Counted from the stretch's first letter, positions 10,181 to 18,936 are shown. The stretch: 64,000 nt of DNA from AP-15 sp963762575 (GCA_963762575.1 CAVXLL010000019.1:1-64000); one strand, 5' to 3'. Made by a program: numbers and translations. The notes: a model not told the origin generated them from the letters alone.

Positions 10181-11095
10181 TCAGCGGGTCGGGACCGGCT
10201 TTTCCCCGTGATAGTCGTAGAAACCGCGGCTCGCCTTGCGGCCGAGCCAGCCGGCCTCGACATATTTGACGAGCAGCGGGCAGGGCCGATACTTGCTGTC
10301 GGCCAGTCCCTCATAGAGCACCTGCATCACCGACAGGCAGGTGTCGAGCCCGATGAAATCGGCGAGCTCGAGCGGTCCCATCGGGTGGTTGGCGCCGAGC
10401 TTCATTGCCGTATCGATCGCCTCGACCGAGCCGACGCCCTCATAGAGCGTGTAGACCGCCTCGTTGATCATCGGCAGCAGAATGCGGTTGACGATGAACG
10501 CCGGAAAATCCTCGGCCGCGACCGGGGTCTTGCCGAGCCTCAAGGCGAGCTCGCGCGTTGCCGCAAAGGTCTCTTCGTCGGTGGCGATGCCGCGAATCAG
10601 CTCGACGAGGCTCATCGCCGGCACCGGGTTCATGAAATGCATGCCGATGAATTTACCGGGCCGGTCAGTCGCGGAAGCGAGCCTGGTAATCGAGATCGAC
10701 GAGGTGTTGGTGGCGATCAGCGCATCAGGCTTCAAGTGGGGCGTCAGCCTCTTGAAGATCTCGCGCTTGATCTCTTCTTTCTCGGTTGCCGCCTCGATCA
10801 CCATCCCGCAATCGGCGAACAGTGCGTAATCGAGCGCCATTTGAATTCGAGCGAGCGCGGCATCCTTGTCTTCTTCCCGAATCGTGCCGCGGGCGACCTG
10901 ACGCGACAGGTTGCGCTCGATCGCCTGCCGGCCGCGCTGCAGCGCATCCTCGTTAATGTCGGTCACCACCACATCGATCCCGGCTAGCGCGCAGACATGG
11001 GCGATGCCGCCGCCCATCTGTCCGGCGCCGATAATGCCAATGCGGCGCAGCGGTTCGAGCGAAACCTTGGCCGTGGAGACTGGGGCCGCGCTCAC
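10181..11095 (-). CDS. hbd: 3-hydroxybutyryl-CoA / 3-hydroxyacyl-CoA dehydrogenase
   Basis: NAD(P)-dependent oxidation/reduction between 3-hydroxyacyl-CoA and 3-oxoacyl-CoA, 304 residues. Rossmann motif GIIGAGQMGGGIAHVCALAG near residues 18-37; catalytic region IGMHFMNPVPAM; C-terminal helical domain with FIVNRILLPMINEAV and HPMGPLELADFIGLD. The start is GTG at 11095, which overlaps the etfA stop (GTGA) and so couples their translation. In the raw frame it looks fused to etfA, but only because of a one-base insertion in etfA (11220-11222). It works in acetoacetyl-CoA / 3-hydroxybutyryl-CoA interconversion for PHB, beta-oxidation or the ethylmalonyl-CoA route. Confidence 0.9.
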   Translation of the reverse strand: MSAAPVSTAKVSLEPLRRIGIIGAGQMGGGIAHVCALAGIDVVVTDINEDALQRGRQAIERNLSRQVARGTIREEDKDAALARIQMALDYALFADCGMVIEAATEKEEIKREIFKRLTPHLKPDALIATNTSSISITRLASATDRPGKFIGMHFMNPVPAMSLVELIRGIATDEETFAATRELALRLGKTPVAAEDFPAFIVNRILLPMINEAVYTLYEGVGSVEAIDTAMKLGANHPMGPLELADFIGLDTCLSVMQVLYEGLADSKYRPCPLLVKYVEAGWLGRKASRGFYDYHGEKPVPTR

Positions 11096-12037
11096 TTGCG
11101 GCGCTCGAGCTCGTCGGCGAGCTCGGGAAGGATCTTGAACAAATCGCCGACCAGGCCGTAATCGGCGATTTGAAATATCGGCGCTTCCTCGTCTTTGTTG
11201 ATCGCGACGATGACTTTCGAAATCCTTCATCCCGGCGAGGTGTTGGATGGCGCCGGAAATGCCGACGGCGACGTAGAGTTCGGGCGCCACGATCTTGCCG
11301 GTCTGGCCGACCTGGTAATCATTGGGCACAAAACCGGCGTCGACGGCGGCGCGCGAGGCGCCGACCGCGGCCCCGAGCTTGTCGGCGACCCTCTCCAAGA
11401 GATGGAAATTCTCCCCGGATTGCATGCCTCGGCCGCCCGAGATGATGATGCGGGCGCTGGTCAACTCGGGCCGCTCCGATTTCGACAACTCCGCTCCGAC
11501 AAATTCCGACAGCCCCGTCGCACCCGTGGACTGGATAGGCTCGATCGTTGCCGAGCCTCCGGTCGCCTCGCCCGGCGGGAAGGCGGTTCCGCGCACCGTG
11601 ATGACCTTGACCGGGTCCTTGGATTGCACCGTCGCCAGCGCATTGCCGGCATAGATCGGCCGCACGAAAGTGTCCGGCGAAACAACTGCGCTGATGTCCG
11701 ACATCTGCATCACATCGAGCAGCGCCGCCACCCTCGGCATCAAGTTCTTACCGGAGGTCGTCGCCGTGGCAAGCAGATGCGAGTAATGCTCGGCGAGCTT
11801 GACGACGAGCGGCGCCACATTCTCGGCGAGCCCGTGTTCGTAGGCGGCGTCGTCGGCGAGCAGCACCTTCCTCGCTCCGGCGATCTTGGCGGCGGCCTCG
11901 GCGACGGCGCGGCAATCCTTGCCGGCCACCAGAATATCGACTTCAGGGGCGGCGATTTCGTTTGCAGCCGCAACCGCATTCAAGGTCGCGGGCTTCAGCG
12001 CCGTATTGTCGTGTTCGGCGATGACCAGAGCACCCAT
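11092..12037 (-). CDS. etfA: Electron transfer flavoprotein alpha subunit, one frameshift
   Basis: FAD-binding subunit of ETF, 314 residues after correction. ETF passes electrons from acyl-CoA dehydrogenases to ETF-ubiquinone oxidoreductase. The FAD domain is clear: SGGRGMQSGENFHLLE, GASRAAVDAGFVPNDYQ, VGQTGKIVAPELYVAVGISG and HLAGMKD. After KD an extra base in the A-run at 11220-11222 shifts the frame. Without it the sequence reads SKVIVAINKDEEAPIFQIADYGLVG to the family end (ERRK), and TGA 11094-11092 overlaps the hbd start. Length is 946 = 3 x 315 + 1, consistent with one extra base. The ATG at 12037 shares one base with the etfB stop. Confidence 0.92.
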
Positions 12038-12786
12038 CAGATCACCCGCGCCTCGGTCTTCAGCTTGTCGACGAGCTCGGCGACTGAGCCGACCTTGTGG
12101 CCGCCCTGCCGTTTTGCGGGCTCCTCGACCTTGAGCACGACGAGGCGCGGCGCCGGGTCGACGCCGAGCGCCTCAGGTGTCGTCGTCGCGATCGGCTTTT
12201 TTTTCGCCCTCATGATATTAGGCAGCGAGGCGTAGCGCGGCTCGTTGAGCCGCAGGTCCGTGGTGATGACGGCCGGCAGTTTGATCGAGACCGTCTCGAG
12301 CCCGCCATCGACCTCGCGCGTGACTTCGGCGTGGCCGTCGCTGATCTTTACCTTGGAGGCGAAGGTCGCCTGCGGCCAGCCGAGCAGCGCCGACAACATC
12401 TGGCCGGTCTGGTTGCAGTCATCGTCGATCGCCTGCTTGCCGATGATCACGATCTCGGGGTTTTCCTGCAGGACCACGGCTTTCAACAGCTTGGCGACGG
12501 CGAGCGGCTGCAGTTCGGCATCGGTCTGCACGAGGATGCCGCGGTCGGCCCCCATCGCCAAGGCAGTGCGGATCGTCTCCTGGCATTGCGCGACGCCGAG
12601 CGACACCGCGATGATCTCGCTGACGGTCCCGGCCTCGCGCAATCGCAGCGCCTCCTCGACGGCGATCTCGTCGAACGGGTTCATCGACATCTTGACGTTG
12701 GCGGTCTCGACCCCGGTCTTGTCCGCCTTGACGCGGATCTTGACGTTGTAGTCGATGACCCGCTTGACCGCGACCAGCGCTTTCAT
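12037..12786 (-). CDS. etfB: Electron transfer flavoprotein beta subunit
   Basis: AMP-binding partner of EtfA, 249 residues, the family's usual length. The ATG at 12786 was chosen because the protein then begins MKALVAVKRVIDYNVKIRV, the canonical N terminus; an upstream in-frame ATG at 12852 adds a non-homologous stretch. The ETF-beta signature MNPFDEIAVEEALRLRE lies near residue 35, and DDDCNQTGQMLSALLGWPQ is also conserved. The gene is coupled to etfA by TGATG and follows the cobalamin adenosyltransferase, the usual alphaproteobacterial order. Confidence 0.95.
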   Translation of the reverse strand: MKALVAVKRVIDYNVKIRVKADKTGVETANVKMSMNPFDEIAVEEALRLREAGTVSEIIAVSLGVAQCQETIRTALAMGADRGILVQTDAELQPLAVAKLLKAVVLQENPEIVIIGKQAIDDDCNQTGQMLSALLGWPQATFASKVKISDGHAEVTREVDGGLETVSIKLPAVITTDLRLNEPRYASLPNIMRAKKKPIATTTPEALGVDPAPRLVVLKVEEPAKRQGGHKVGSVAELVDKLKTEARVI

Positions 12787-12907
12787 GTCGTCCTCGCCGT
12801 TACGCCGGCGGCATGCATGACCCCGCCGCGCCGGATCATCTGATTTGTGCACGGGCCCTGGTCGATGGCAAGGCCCTCCTCGATTTGGTCTACCGCTGAG
12901 ATGATGC

Positions 12908-13472
12908 TCAGCGGTTGGCGCCGGGGCGCCACAGCACGTCGCGGCCGCCGTTGTCGTTGACCCGGCGGCCGAGGACGAAGAGGTGGTCGGAGAGGCGGTT
13001 CAGGTATTTGAGCGCCTCGGGATTGACCGGCTCGCTGGCAGCAAGCTCGCTGACCAGGCGCTCGGCTCGCCGCGTGGTCGTCCGCGCGAGATGGAGGTAG
13101 GCGGCGACTGCAGTGCCGCCGGGCAGGATGAACGAGTTCGAGCGGCCGCAAACTCGCGTTCATCGCGTCGATCTCGCGTTCGAGACGCTCGACCTGCGGG
13201 GCGGTGATGCGCAACGCCCCGGCCGCGCGCCGGCCGTTCTCCGGCGTGCAGAGATCCGCGCCGAGGTCGAAAAGATCGTTCTGAATGCGGCCGAGCATCT
13301 CGTCGGCCGCCGCATCGGCATGCAGTCGGGCGATCCCGATCGCCGCGTTGGCTTCGTCGACAGTCCCATAAGCGGCGACCCGCAACCCGTGCTTTGGCAC
13401 GCGCGTGCCGTCGCCGAGCGAAGTCTCGCCGCCATCGCCGCCGCGCGTATAGATCCGAGTCAGCCGAACCAT
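12908..13472 (-). CDS. pduO: PduO-type cob(I)alamin adenosyltransferase, one frameshift
   Basis: ATP:cob(I)alamin adenosyltransferase, 187 residues after repair, making adenosylcobalamin for B12-dependent mutases. N terminus MVRLTRIYTRGGDGGETSLGDG carries the ATP-binding motif. An extra base near 13138-13142 disrupts the sequence after SLRPL. Removing it gives N-S-F-I-L-P-G-G, then ARTTTRRAER, and ends ALKYLNRLSDHLFVL...GRDVLWRPGANR with TGA at 12910-12908. Raw length is 565 = 3 x 188 + 1. In alphaproteobacteria this gene commonly sits between the twin-transmembrane protein and etfB, as here. With Mcd at 17259 it points to B12-dependent acyl-CoA mutases elsewhere in the genome. Confidence 0.88.
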
Positions 13473-13488
13473 CTTTGCTTCCTGGGGC

Positions 13489-13680
13489 TTAATGCCGCGC
13501 CAGCAGCATCAGCATTGCCAGCAGCACCAGCGCCAACGCCTGCATGATGACGCGCGACTGCATCAGCTTATTCGAGCGGCGCGGGTCGCCGCCGCGCAGC
13601 AAGCTCGCGACGCCAAAGCCGAGCACGGTCAAGGTGCCGAGCATCGCGAGAACGAGCAGAATTGTCAGAAAAACCGTCAT
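13489..13680 (-). CDS. Twin transmembrane small membrane protein (HIG1-like)
   Basis: 63-residue protein with two hydrophobic segments (VFLTILLVLAMLGTLTVLGFG and ALALVLLAMLMLL) joined by a basic loop RGGDPRRSNKLMQSRV. That loop is typical of the small twin-transmembrane/HIG1-type family encoded upstream of pduO-etfBA. The ATG at 13680 was chosen because the upstream extension is arginine-rich and lies inside the neighbouring hydrolase gene. Role not established; HIG1 relatives associate with respiratory complexes. Confidence 0.8.
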   Translation of the reverse strand: MTVFLTILLVLAMLGTLTVLGFGVASLLRGGDPRRSNKLMQSRVIMQALALVLLAMLMLLARH

Positions 13681-13697
13681 GCGGGGAATATGGCTCG

Positions 13698-14750
13698 TTA
13701 AATTTTTGTCGCAAGCAACTCGGTTAGGTGCTTGTCGAGCTGGCCGATCGCATCGGAATCGGCGCCGAACAGCGCGAGGTGCCCATCGATGGTTTGAATC
13801 GGCCGGAACTCGGCATCGGGAATGAGCCGCCACTCAGCCTGGCAATCAGCCGGCGGGAAAAACATGTCCGAAGACATCGGCATGACAAAGGTCTTGGCTT
13901 TGATTTGGCCCAATGCGGCCCGCAAGTCGCCGCCAGTGTGGCGGCTGACGTCGCCGCGCTGCCATTTCCATGCCATGCACAGCAGATCGTTCGGATCCAT
14001 CACGCAGAAATACGCACTCATGAAGTTGATGATGAAATCGTCCATCGACGAATAACCCAACGCCTTATGCCGATTTTCCTGGAAAAAGTCCGTGCTCCAA
14101 CCCATTACGGCCCACATTTTGGAATGCCGCAACAGACCTCCTCGGACATCCGCCGAGGATTTATAGAACCCCTTGTTGAAGCCGGGGTCTGACGTAATCG
14201 CCTCGACCAGCGTTTCGGTGAAAAGAAAATCGTGGATCGTATTTCTCGCCGTGCCGGCGATGGGCGCGGCGCGCTTCACCATATCGGGATAGCGTACGGC
14301 CCATTCATAGGTCTGCTGCGCGCCCATCGAGCCGCCGGCTACCAGCGCGAAACTATTCAGCCCGAACGTTTCAGTGACCAATTTGTGCTGCGCGCGCACG
14401 TCATCACCGATGCGCACATGCGGGAAATTCCCCATCCCGGCCGGCGCCGGCGTGTTGTGCGGCGAGGTGGAAAGGCCGTTGCCGATCTGATTGACAATGA
14501 TGATGAAATACTTGTCGGGATCGAGCGCCCGGCCCGTACCGATGAACACCTGCTCGATTATCTTGTTGGTGCCGGAGTACCAGGTGGGAATGAGGATGGC
14601 GTTGTCTTTGGCGGCATCCAGTGAGCCGAAAGTCGCGTAGGCCAGTTGGCAATTGCGGATGGTGCCGCCTTCTTCCAATTCGAGATTGCCGATGTCGTGC
14701 AGCTCGTACGGACCGTGCACCTCCTGCGAATAGTAGCTGTTATTTATCAT
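13698..14750 (-). CDS. Alpha/beta-fold hydrolase (MetX/homoserine O-acetyltransferase-like)
   Basis: 350-residue alpha/beta-hydrolase of the MetX-like branch. Nucleophile elbow GGSMGAQQTYEWA near residue 140 (Ser), preceded by the ILIPTWYSGTN and NQIGNGLSTSPHNTP blocks; a late Asp/His region is seen at MSSDMFFPP and DGHLALFG. The family includes acyltransferases and plain esterases, and the sequence does not decide between them. No methionine genes are adjacent. The next gene upstream on the same strand is a Baeyer-Villiger-type monooxygenase, so ester hydrolysis after oxygen insertion is possible but unproven. Confidence 0.75.
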   Translation of the reverse strand: MINNSYYSQEVHGPYELHDIGNLELEEGGTIRNCQLAYATFGSLDAAKDNAILIPTWYSGTNKIIEQVFIGTGRALDPDKYFIIIVNQIGNGLSTSPHNTPAPAGMGNFPHVRIGDDVRAQHKLVTETFGLNSFALVAGGSMGAQQTYEWAVRYPDMVKRAAPIAGTARNTIHDFLFTETLVEAITSDPGFNKGFYKSSADVRGGLLRHSKMWAVMGWSTDFFQENRHKALGYSSMDDFIINFMSAYFCVMDPNDLLCMAWKWQRGDVSRHTGGDLRAALGQIKAKTFVMPMSSDMFFPPADCQAEWRLIPDAEFRPIQTIDGHLALFGADSDAIGQLDKHLTELLATKI

Positions 14751-14831
14751 GTCCCCTTCGATTCTGTTAGATTTGGTTATTCAGGGTGTTGCCCGTTGCC
14801 CGGCCCTAACACCGCGCGGAAAAACTCTGCT

Positions 14832-14955
14832 GTCGTTCCGGGACGGCCCCTCAGGGTCGGGCCCGGAACCTATGAACACTGGCCGACCCCTCGATTTCTT
14901 TAAGCCCGTGTCCATGGATTCCGGGCTCGCGTGCAAAGCCCGCGGCCCGGAATGA
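14832..14955. repeat. Intergenic palindromic repeat element, about 124 bp
   Basis: An imperfect inverted repeat fills most of the 253-bp gap between the hydrolase and monooxygenase genes. The outer arms GTCGTTCCGGG and CCCGGAATGAC are near complements, and inner arms CCTATGAACAC and GTGTCCATGG also pair. The pattern matches the dispersed palindromes common between genes in Bradyrhizobium and related Hyphomicrobiales. It could form a long hairpin acting as a terminator or message stabiliser. Only this good copy is seen in the window, with a weak partial relative near 28489-28516. Confidence 0.65.
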
Positions 14956-15003
14956 CCACCTCGCAGCGTTTTTCCGCACCCAGGTAAATTCCTTGTAAGC
15001 CGG

Positions 15004-16620
15004 CTATGCCAATTCAAATCCCTCGTAGCCCTTGGCCGCGACCTCGTCGCACTTCTTCCGGTAACCGCCGACACCCTCCGGCCCCAAATAGGGCAAGAAG
15101 GCGCGTGGTTTCCCGGGGATGTTGGCGCTCATGTACCAGGAGTTGGCGCCGGTCATCAGCGTCTGGTTGACGATCTCGTTCACATGGGCAACCCACTGCT
15201 CCTGCGCCTGGGGCGTGGCCTCGATGGTGGTCTTGCCGGTCTTGCGCATCTTGTCGATGCAGTCGGTGACCCACTCCACATGCTGCTCGATCGATACCGG
15301 CATATTCGACAGCACCGACGGGCTTTGCGGGCCGGTAATGGTGAAGAAGTTGGGGAAGCCGGCGATCGAGATGCCAAGGTAGGTGTGCGGACCATCTGCC
15401 CACTGCTCATCCAGAGTGCGGCCGCCGCGGCCTTTCAGGTTCAAGGCCTTCAGCGAACCGGTCATCGCATCGAAACCGGTGGCGAAAACGATGATGTCGA
15501 ATTCGTATTCCTTGCCCCCGGCTCGGATGCCCTTTTCGGTAATTTCTTGTATAGCGCCGTCGGTCTTGGCGTCGACCAGCAGCACGTTATCCTTGTTGAA
15601 GGTCTCGTAGTAGTTGGTGTCCAGCGGCTGGCGTTTGGTGCCGTAGGCGTAGCCTTTGGGTATGAGCTTTTCGGCTACGGCCGGGTCCTTCACGGTCCTG
15701 CGGATCTTACGCTTGATGTAGTCGGCGCACAGGTCGTTGGCCTCCTGACTGAAGAACATGTCCTGGTAGTTGGCCAGCCAGAACGCGAAGCCGCCGGCAT
15801 CCCACATCCTGTCGAACTCGCGCTCTCGCTCCTCGGGCGTCGCTTCCAACGCCGATTTTGGAATGAAGTAATGCTCCTGGCCAAAGAACGATTTTTTGAT
15901 GCGCTTGACCACGCCGTCATAGTCGGCCTTTCGCGCCCTGACCAAATCGGGGTCCACTTTGCCATTGCGCGCCGGCACACAGTAGTTGGCGGTGCGCTGG
16001 AACACGGTGAGCTGCCTGGCCTGCTGCGCAATTTCAGGGATGGCTTGCACCGCAGTAGCGCCGGTGCCGACCACGGCGACGCGCTTGTTGGTGAAGTCTA
16101 GGCCGGTATGGGGATAGCGGCTGGTGTGGTACCACTTGCCTTTGAATTTCTCCAAGCTCCTGAACTGCGGCATGTTGGTGGCCGAAAGGCTGCCCACAGC
16201 CGCGATCAGGTAATGTGCCGCGACCTCTTCGCCCTTCTCGGTGCGCACCGTCCACAGTTCGGTTCCCTCGTCGAATTCGGCACTGGTCACGCGCGTATTG
16301 AACTGCATATCGCGCTTCAGGTCGTGATGGTTGGCCACATGCTCGAGGTAACGGAGGATTTCGGGCTGCTCGGGATAGCGTTCGGACCATTCCCAGTCCT
16401 GCAACAGCTGCTTGTCCCAGGTGAAGCAGTAGATGTAGGCGTCGGAATCGCAACGCGCCCCAGGGTAACGGTTCCAGTACCAGGTGCCGCCAACGGTTTC
16501 ACCTGCTTCATAAACCCGCACCTTCAGCCCCAATTTGTCGCGCAGCGACTTCAGCATGTGCATGCCGGAGAAGCCCGCACCGATCACGACAGCGTCAATG
16601 TTTGGAGTTTCACTGGCCAC
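15004..16620 (-). CDS. Flavin-containing monooxygenase, Baeyer-Villiger type
   Basis: 538-residue FAD- and NADPH-dependent monooxygenase. N-terminal FAD motif VVIGAGFSGMHML (about residues 11-23), the second dinucleotide site VAVVGTGATAVQ (about 182-193), and between them the Baeyer-Villiger fingerprint F-x-G-x-x-x-H-x-x-x-Y-P seen as FKGKWYHTSRYP. The substrate-loop motif GGTWYWNRYPGARCDSDA is typical of cyclohexanone/phenylacetone monooxygenase relatives. Reaction: insertion of oxygen next to a ketone carbonyl, giving an ester or lactone; the substrate is unknown. Intact, with ATG at 16620. Confidence 0.87.
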   Translation of the reverse strand: MASETPNIDAVVIGAGFSGMHMLKSLRDKLGLKVRVYEAGETVGGTWYWNRYPGARCDSDAYIYCFTWDKQLLQDWEWSERYPEQPEILRYLEHVANHHDLKRDMQFNTRVTSAEFDEGTELWTVRTEKGEEVAAHYLIAAVGSLSATNMPQFRSLEKFKGKWYHTSRYPHTGLDFTNKRVAVVGTGATAVQAIPEIAQQARQLTVFQRTANYCVPARNGKVDPDLVRARKADYDGVVKRIKKSFFGQEHYFIPKSALEATPEEREREFDRMWDAGGFAFWLANYQDMFFSQEANDLCADYIKRKIRRTVKDPAVAEKLIPKGYAYGTKRQPLDTNYYETFNKDNVLLVDAKTDGAIQEITEKGIRAGGKEYEFDIIVFATGFDAMTGSLKALNLKGRGGRTLDEQWADGPHTYLGISIAGFPNFFTITGPQSPSVLSNMPVSIEQHVEWVTDCIDKMRKTGKTTIEATPQAQEQWVAHVNEIVNQTLMTGANSWYMSANIPGKPRAFLPYLGPEGVGGYRKKCDEVAAKGYEGFELA

Positions 16621-16808
16621 TGGTTCCTCCGATCTGTTCTGTTTGTTTGGACGACAGATTAACGCTATCCGCGTGCGTTGGCGAACAATTCACCACATCC
16701 TTCGATGCGGGCCGATATTCGGGTGGCGCTTGCCCGCGCAATCCTGAACCGATTATGATGCTTGATAGAGTTGGGCACTGGCGATCCGGACAAGGAGGGG
16801 AGGTCGAA

Positions 16809-17234
16809 ATGCTGACGCGAAGAGGTTTTGCCGGTTTTGCATCCTGCGCGGTTTGCGGGCTCACCGGGTTGATTGCGCCAGACGTATTGGCGCAGGGCAC
16901 GCCGACCGCAACGACACCCGGCGTCACGCGAAAGCTTCTGGCGCAGACGGACGGTCCAGCACCGGGTTATGTGACGATAAACGTGGAAGCGGAAATAGAA
17001 CCGGGAGTACTGGTCGCGCGGCACACGCACCCGGGGATCGAGTCCGGCTATGTCCTCGAAGGCGGCTTTGATCTTCCCATCCAAGGTCAACCGACCCGCA
17101 CGTTGAAGGCGGGCGATGGCTTCCAGGTGCCGCCCGAAACGCCCCATGCCGGCAGCAAGAACGGCGACAAAACGACAAAAATCGCCATCACCTATGTCGT
17201 GGAGAAGGGCAAACCGCTCGCGTCTCCTGCCTGA
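16809..17234 (+). CDS. Secreted cupin-domain protein
   Basis: 141-residue protein starting at ATG 16809, after AAGGAGGGG. Its Tat-like signal peptide (MLTRRGFAGFASCAVCGL, ending near DVLAQG) indicates export. A single cupin barrel follows: ARHTHPGIESGYVLEGGFDLPIQG supplies the first metal-binding motif (H-x-H, E), and PPETPHAGSKNGD the last histidine. It belongs to the small periplasmic cupins with no assigned reaction; metal binding is inferred. Single gene on the plus strand between two minus-strand genes. Confidence 0.82.
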   Translation: MLTRRGFAGFASCAVCGLTGLIAPDVLAQGTPTATTPGVTRKLLAQTDGPAPGYVTINVEAEIEPGVLVARHTHPGIESGYVLEGGFDLPIQGQPTRTLKAGDGFQVPPETPHAGSKNGDKTTKIAITYVVEKGKPLASPA

Positions 17235-17258
17235 TCCAGATCAGGGATTTCGAACGAG

Positions 17259-18914
17259 CTAGTTGCGGCCGGCGATCAGGCCGCGGGCGATGATCTGCGC
17301 CTGGATCTCGGCGGCGCCCTCGAAGATGTTGAGGATGCGGGCGTCGCACAACACCCGGCTGATCGGGTATTCGAGAGCGTAGCCGTTGCCGCCATGGATC
17401 TGCAGCGCGTTGTCGGCATTCGACCAGGCGACCCGCGCGGCGAGCAATTTGGCCATGCCGGCCTGGATGTCGCAGCGCCGTCCGCCGTCCTTTTCGCGGG
17501 CTGCGAAGTAGGTCAGCTGGCGGGCCGCCATCGTTTCCGCCGCCATCAGGGCGAGCTTGCCGGCGACGCGCGGAAAAGCGATCAGCTTCTCGCCGAACTG
17601 CACGCGTTCGAGCGCATAGGCGAGGCCGAGCTCTAGCGCGTTCTGCGCGACCCCGACGGCGCGCGCCGCGGTCTGCACGCGGGCGCTCTCGAAGGTCGCC
17701 ATCAGCTGCTTGAAACCCTGGCCCTCGACGCCGCCGAGCAACCCCCCGGCGGGCACCGCGAACCCGTCGAAGGCGATCTCGTATTCCTTCATGCCGCGAT
17801 AGCCGAGCACCGGGATCTCGGTGCCGCTCATCCCCGCCGCCGGAAACGGGTCCTCGTCACTGCCGCGCGGCTTCTCGGCGAGGAACATGCTGAGCCCGGC
17901 ATAGCCGCGCTCGTTGGGATCGGTGCGCGCCAGCAAGGTCATCAGGTCGGAGCGGGCGCCGTGGGTGATCCAGGTTTTCGCCCCGTGGATACGGTAGAGC
18001 TCGCCGTCACGCACCGCGCGAGTCTGCAGGCTGGCGAGGTCGGAGCCGGTGTTCGGCTCGGTAAAGACGGCGGTCGGCAACACCGCGCCGGACGCGATCG
18101 CCGGCAGCCAGCGTGCCTTCTGGGCGCGGGTGCCATTGAGGCGGATCAGCTCGCCGGCGATTTCCGAGCGGGTGCCGAGCGAGCCAACCCCGATATAGGA
18201 GCGCGACAGCTCCTCGGAAACGATGCTCATCGCCGTCTTGCCGAGCCCGAGCCCGCCATGTTCCTCGGGGATCGTCATCCCGAAGACCCCGATCCTGGCG
18301 AGCTCTTCGATGACCGACAGGGGGATCAGCTGGTCGCGGCGGTGCCATTCTTGGGCATGTGGCGTGACCTCCCGCTCGGCGAAGCGGCGCACCTGATCGC
18401 GAACCATTTCGAGCGTCGGATCATCGATGCCGATGTCGCCGAATACGCCGTCGCTAGCTTCGGCAAGCCGGGTGCCGAGCCGCAAGCGGGCTGTCGTGGC
18501 GCCGGCGGACAGGCTTCCCGCCGCTCCGGTGCGCAATGGCGCGATCTCGCCGTCGTCGAGGCCGAGATCCTGGGGACGCGCGAACTCCCCCTGCGCCATG
18601 GCAATGCCGCCCGCAAGCTGCGCCAAATATTCGCCATAGGCGATCTCGAGGATCAGGGCTTCGATCTCGCCGAGCTTGCTGCCTTCGTCGAGCCGCACCG
18701 CCCAGTTCCGCACCTGGCGCAGCGCCTCGACATAGCTCGCCATCCAAGCCAGCGCATGGGCAGCTAATTGTTCGGTGGAGAAGAGCTCGGTTTCGACCTT
18801 GCCTCCCGGCGCCACCCGCACGACGAGCCGTGCGCGGACGGCCGCCAGGAACATCTCTGCCGCGCCCAGCGCCCGCCCGGTCTGGGCGAGTAGCGCTGTG
18901 CGCTCGGTCGGCAC
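17259..18914 (-). CDS. mcd: (2S)-methylsuccinyl-CoA dehydrogenase-like acyl-CoA dehydrogenase
   Basis: 551-residue acyl-CoA dehydrogenase with an extra N-terminal domain of about 150 residues (RTALLAQTGRALGAAEMFL onward) before the ordinary fold. This layout is characteristic of Mcd, which oxidises (2S)-methylsuccinyl-CoA to mesaconyl-CoA in the ethylmalonyl-CoA pathway of acetate assimilation. The standard part shows FAEREVTPHAQEWHRRD, TEPNTGSDLASLQT, ITHGARSDLM and the C-terminal IHGGNGYALEYP and RILNIFEGAAEIQ. Electrons would go to the ETF at 11092-12786. Other pathway genes (ccr, ecm) are not in the window, so the precise substrate rests on domain layout. The frame is intact. Confidence 0.8.
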   Translation of the reverse strand: MPTERTALLAQTGRALGAAEMFLAAVRARLVVRVAPGGKVETELFSTEQLAAHALAWMASYVEALRQVRNWAVRLDEGSKLGEIEALILEIAYGEYLAQLAGGIAMAQGEFARPQDLGLDDGEIAPLRTGAAGSLSAGATTARLRLGTRLAEASDGVFGDIGIDDPTLEMVRDQVRRFAEREVTPHAQEWHRRDQLIPLSVIEELARIGVFGMTIPEEHGGLGLGKTAMSIVSEELSRSYIGVGSLGTRSEIAGELIRLNGTRAQKARWLPAIASGAVLPTAVFTEPNTGSDLASLQTRAVRDGELYRIHGAKTWITHGARSDLMTLLARTDPNERGYAGLSMFLAEKPRGSDEDPFPAAGMSGTEIPVLGYRGMKEYEIAFDGFAVPAGGLLGGVEGQGFKQLMATFESARVQTAARAVGVAQNALELGLAYALERVQFGEKLIAFPRVAGKLALMAAETMAARQLTYFAAREKDGGRRCDIQAGMAKLLAARVAWSNADNALQIHGGNGYALEYPISRVLCDARILNIFEGAAEIQAQIIARGLIAGRN

Positions 18915-18936
18915 CGCTACGAGGTGCGAAGCCCGA

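Noticed and set aside
10181..12037. A genuine EtfA-dehydrogenase fusion protein
   Set aside because: One extra A restores both normal termini, including a GTGA stop/start overlap; the junction peptide has no homology.
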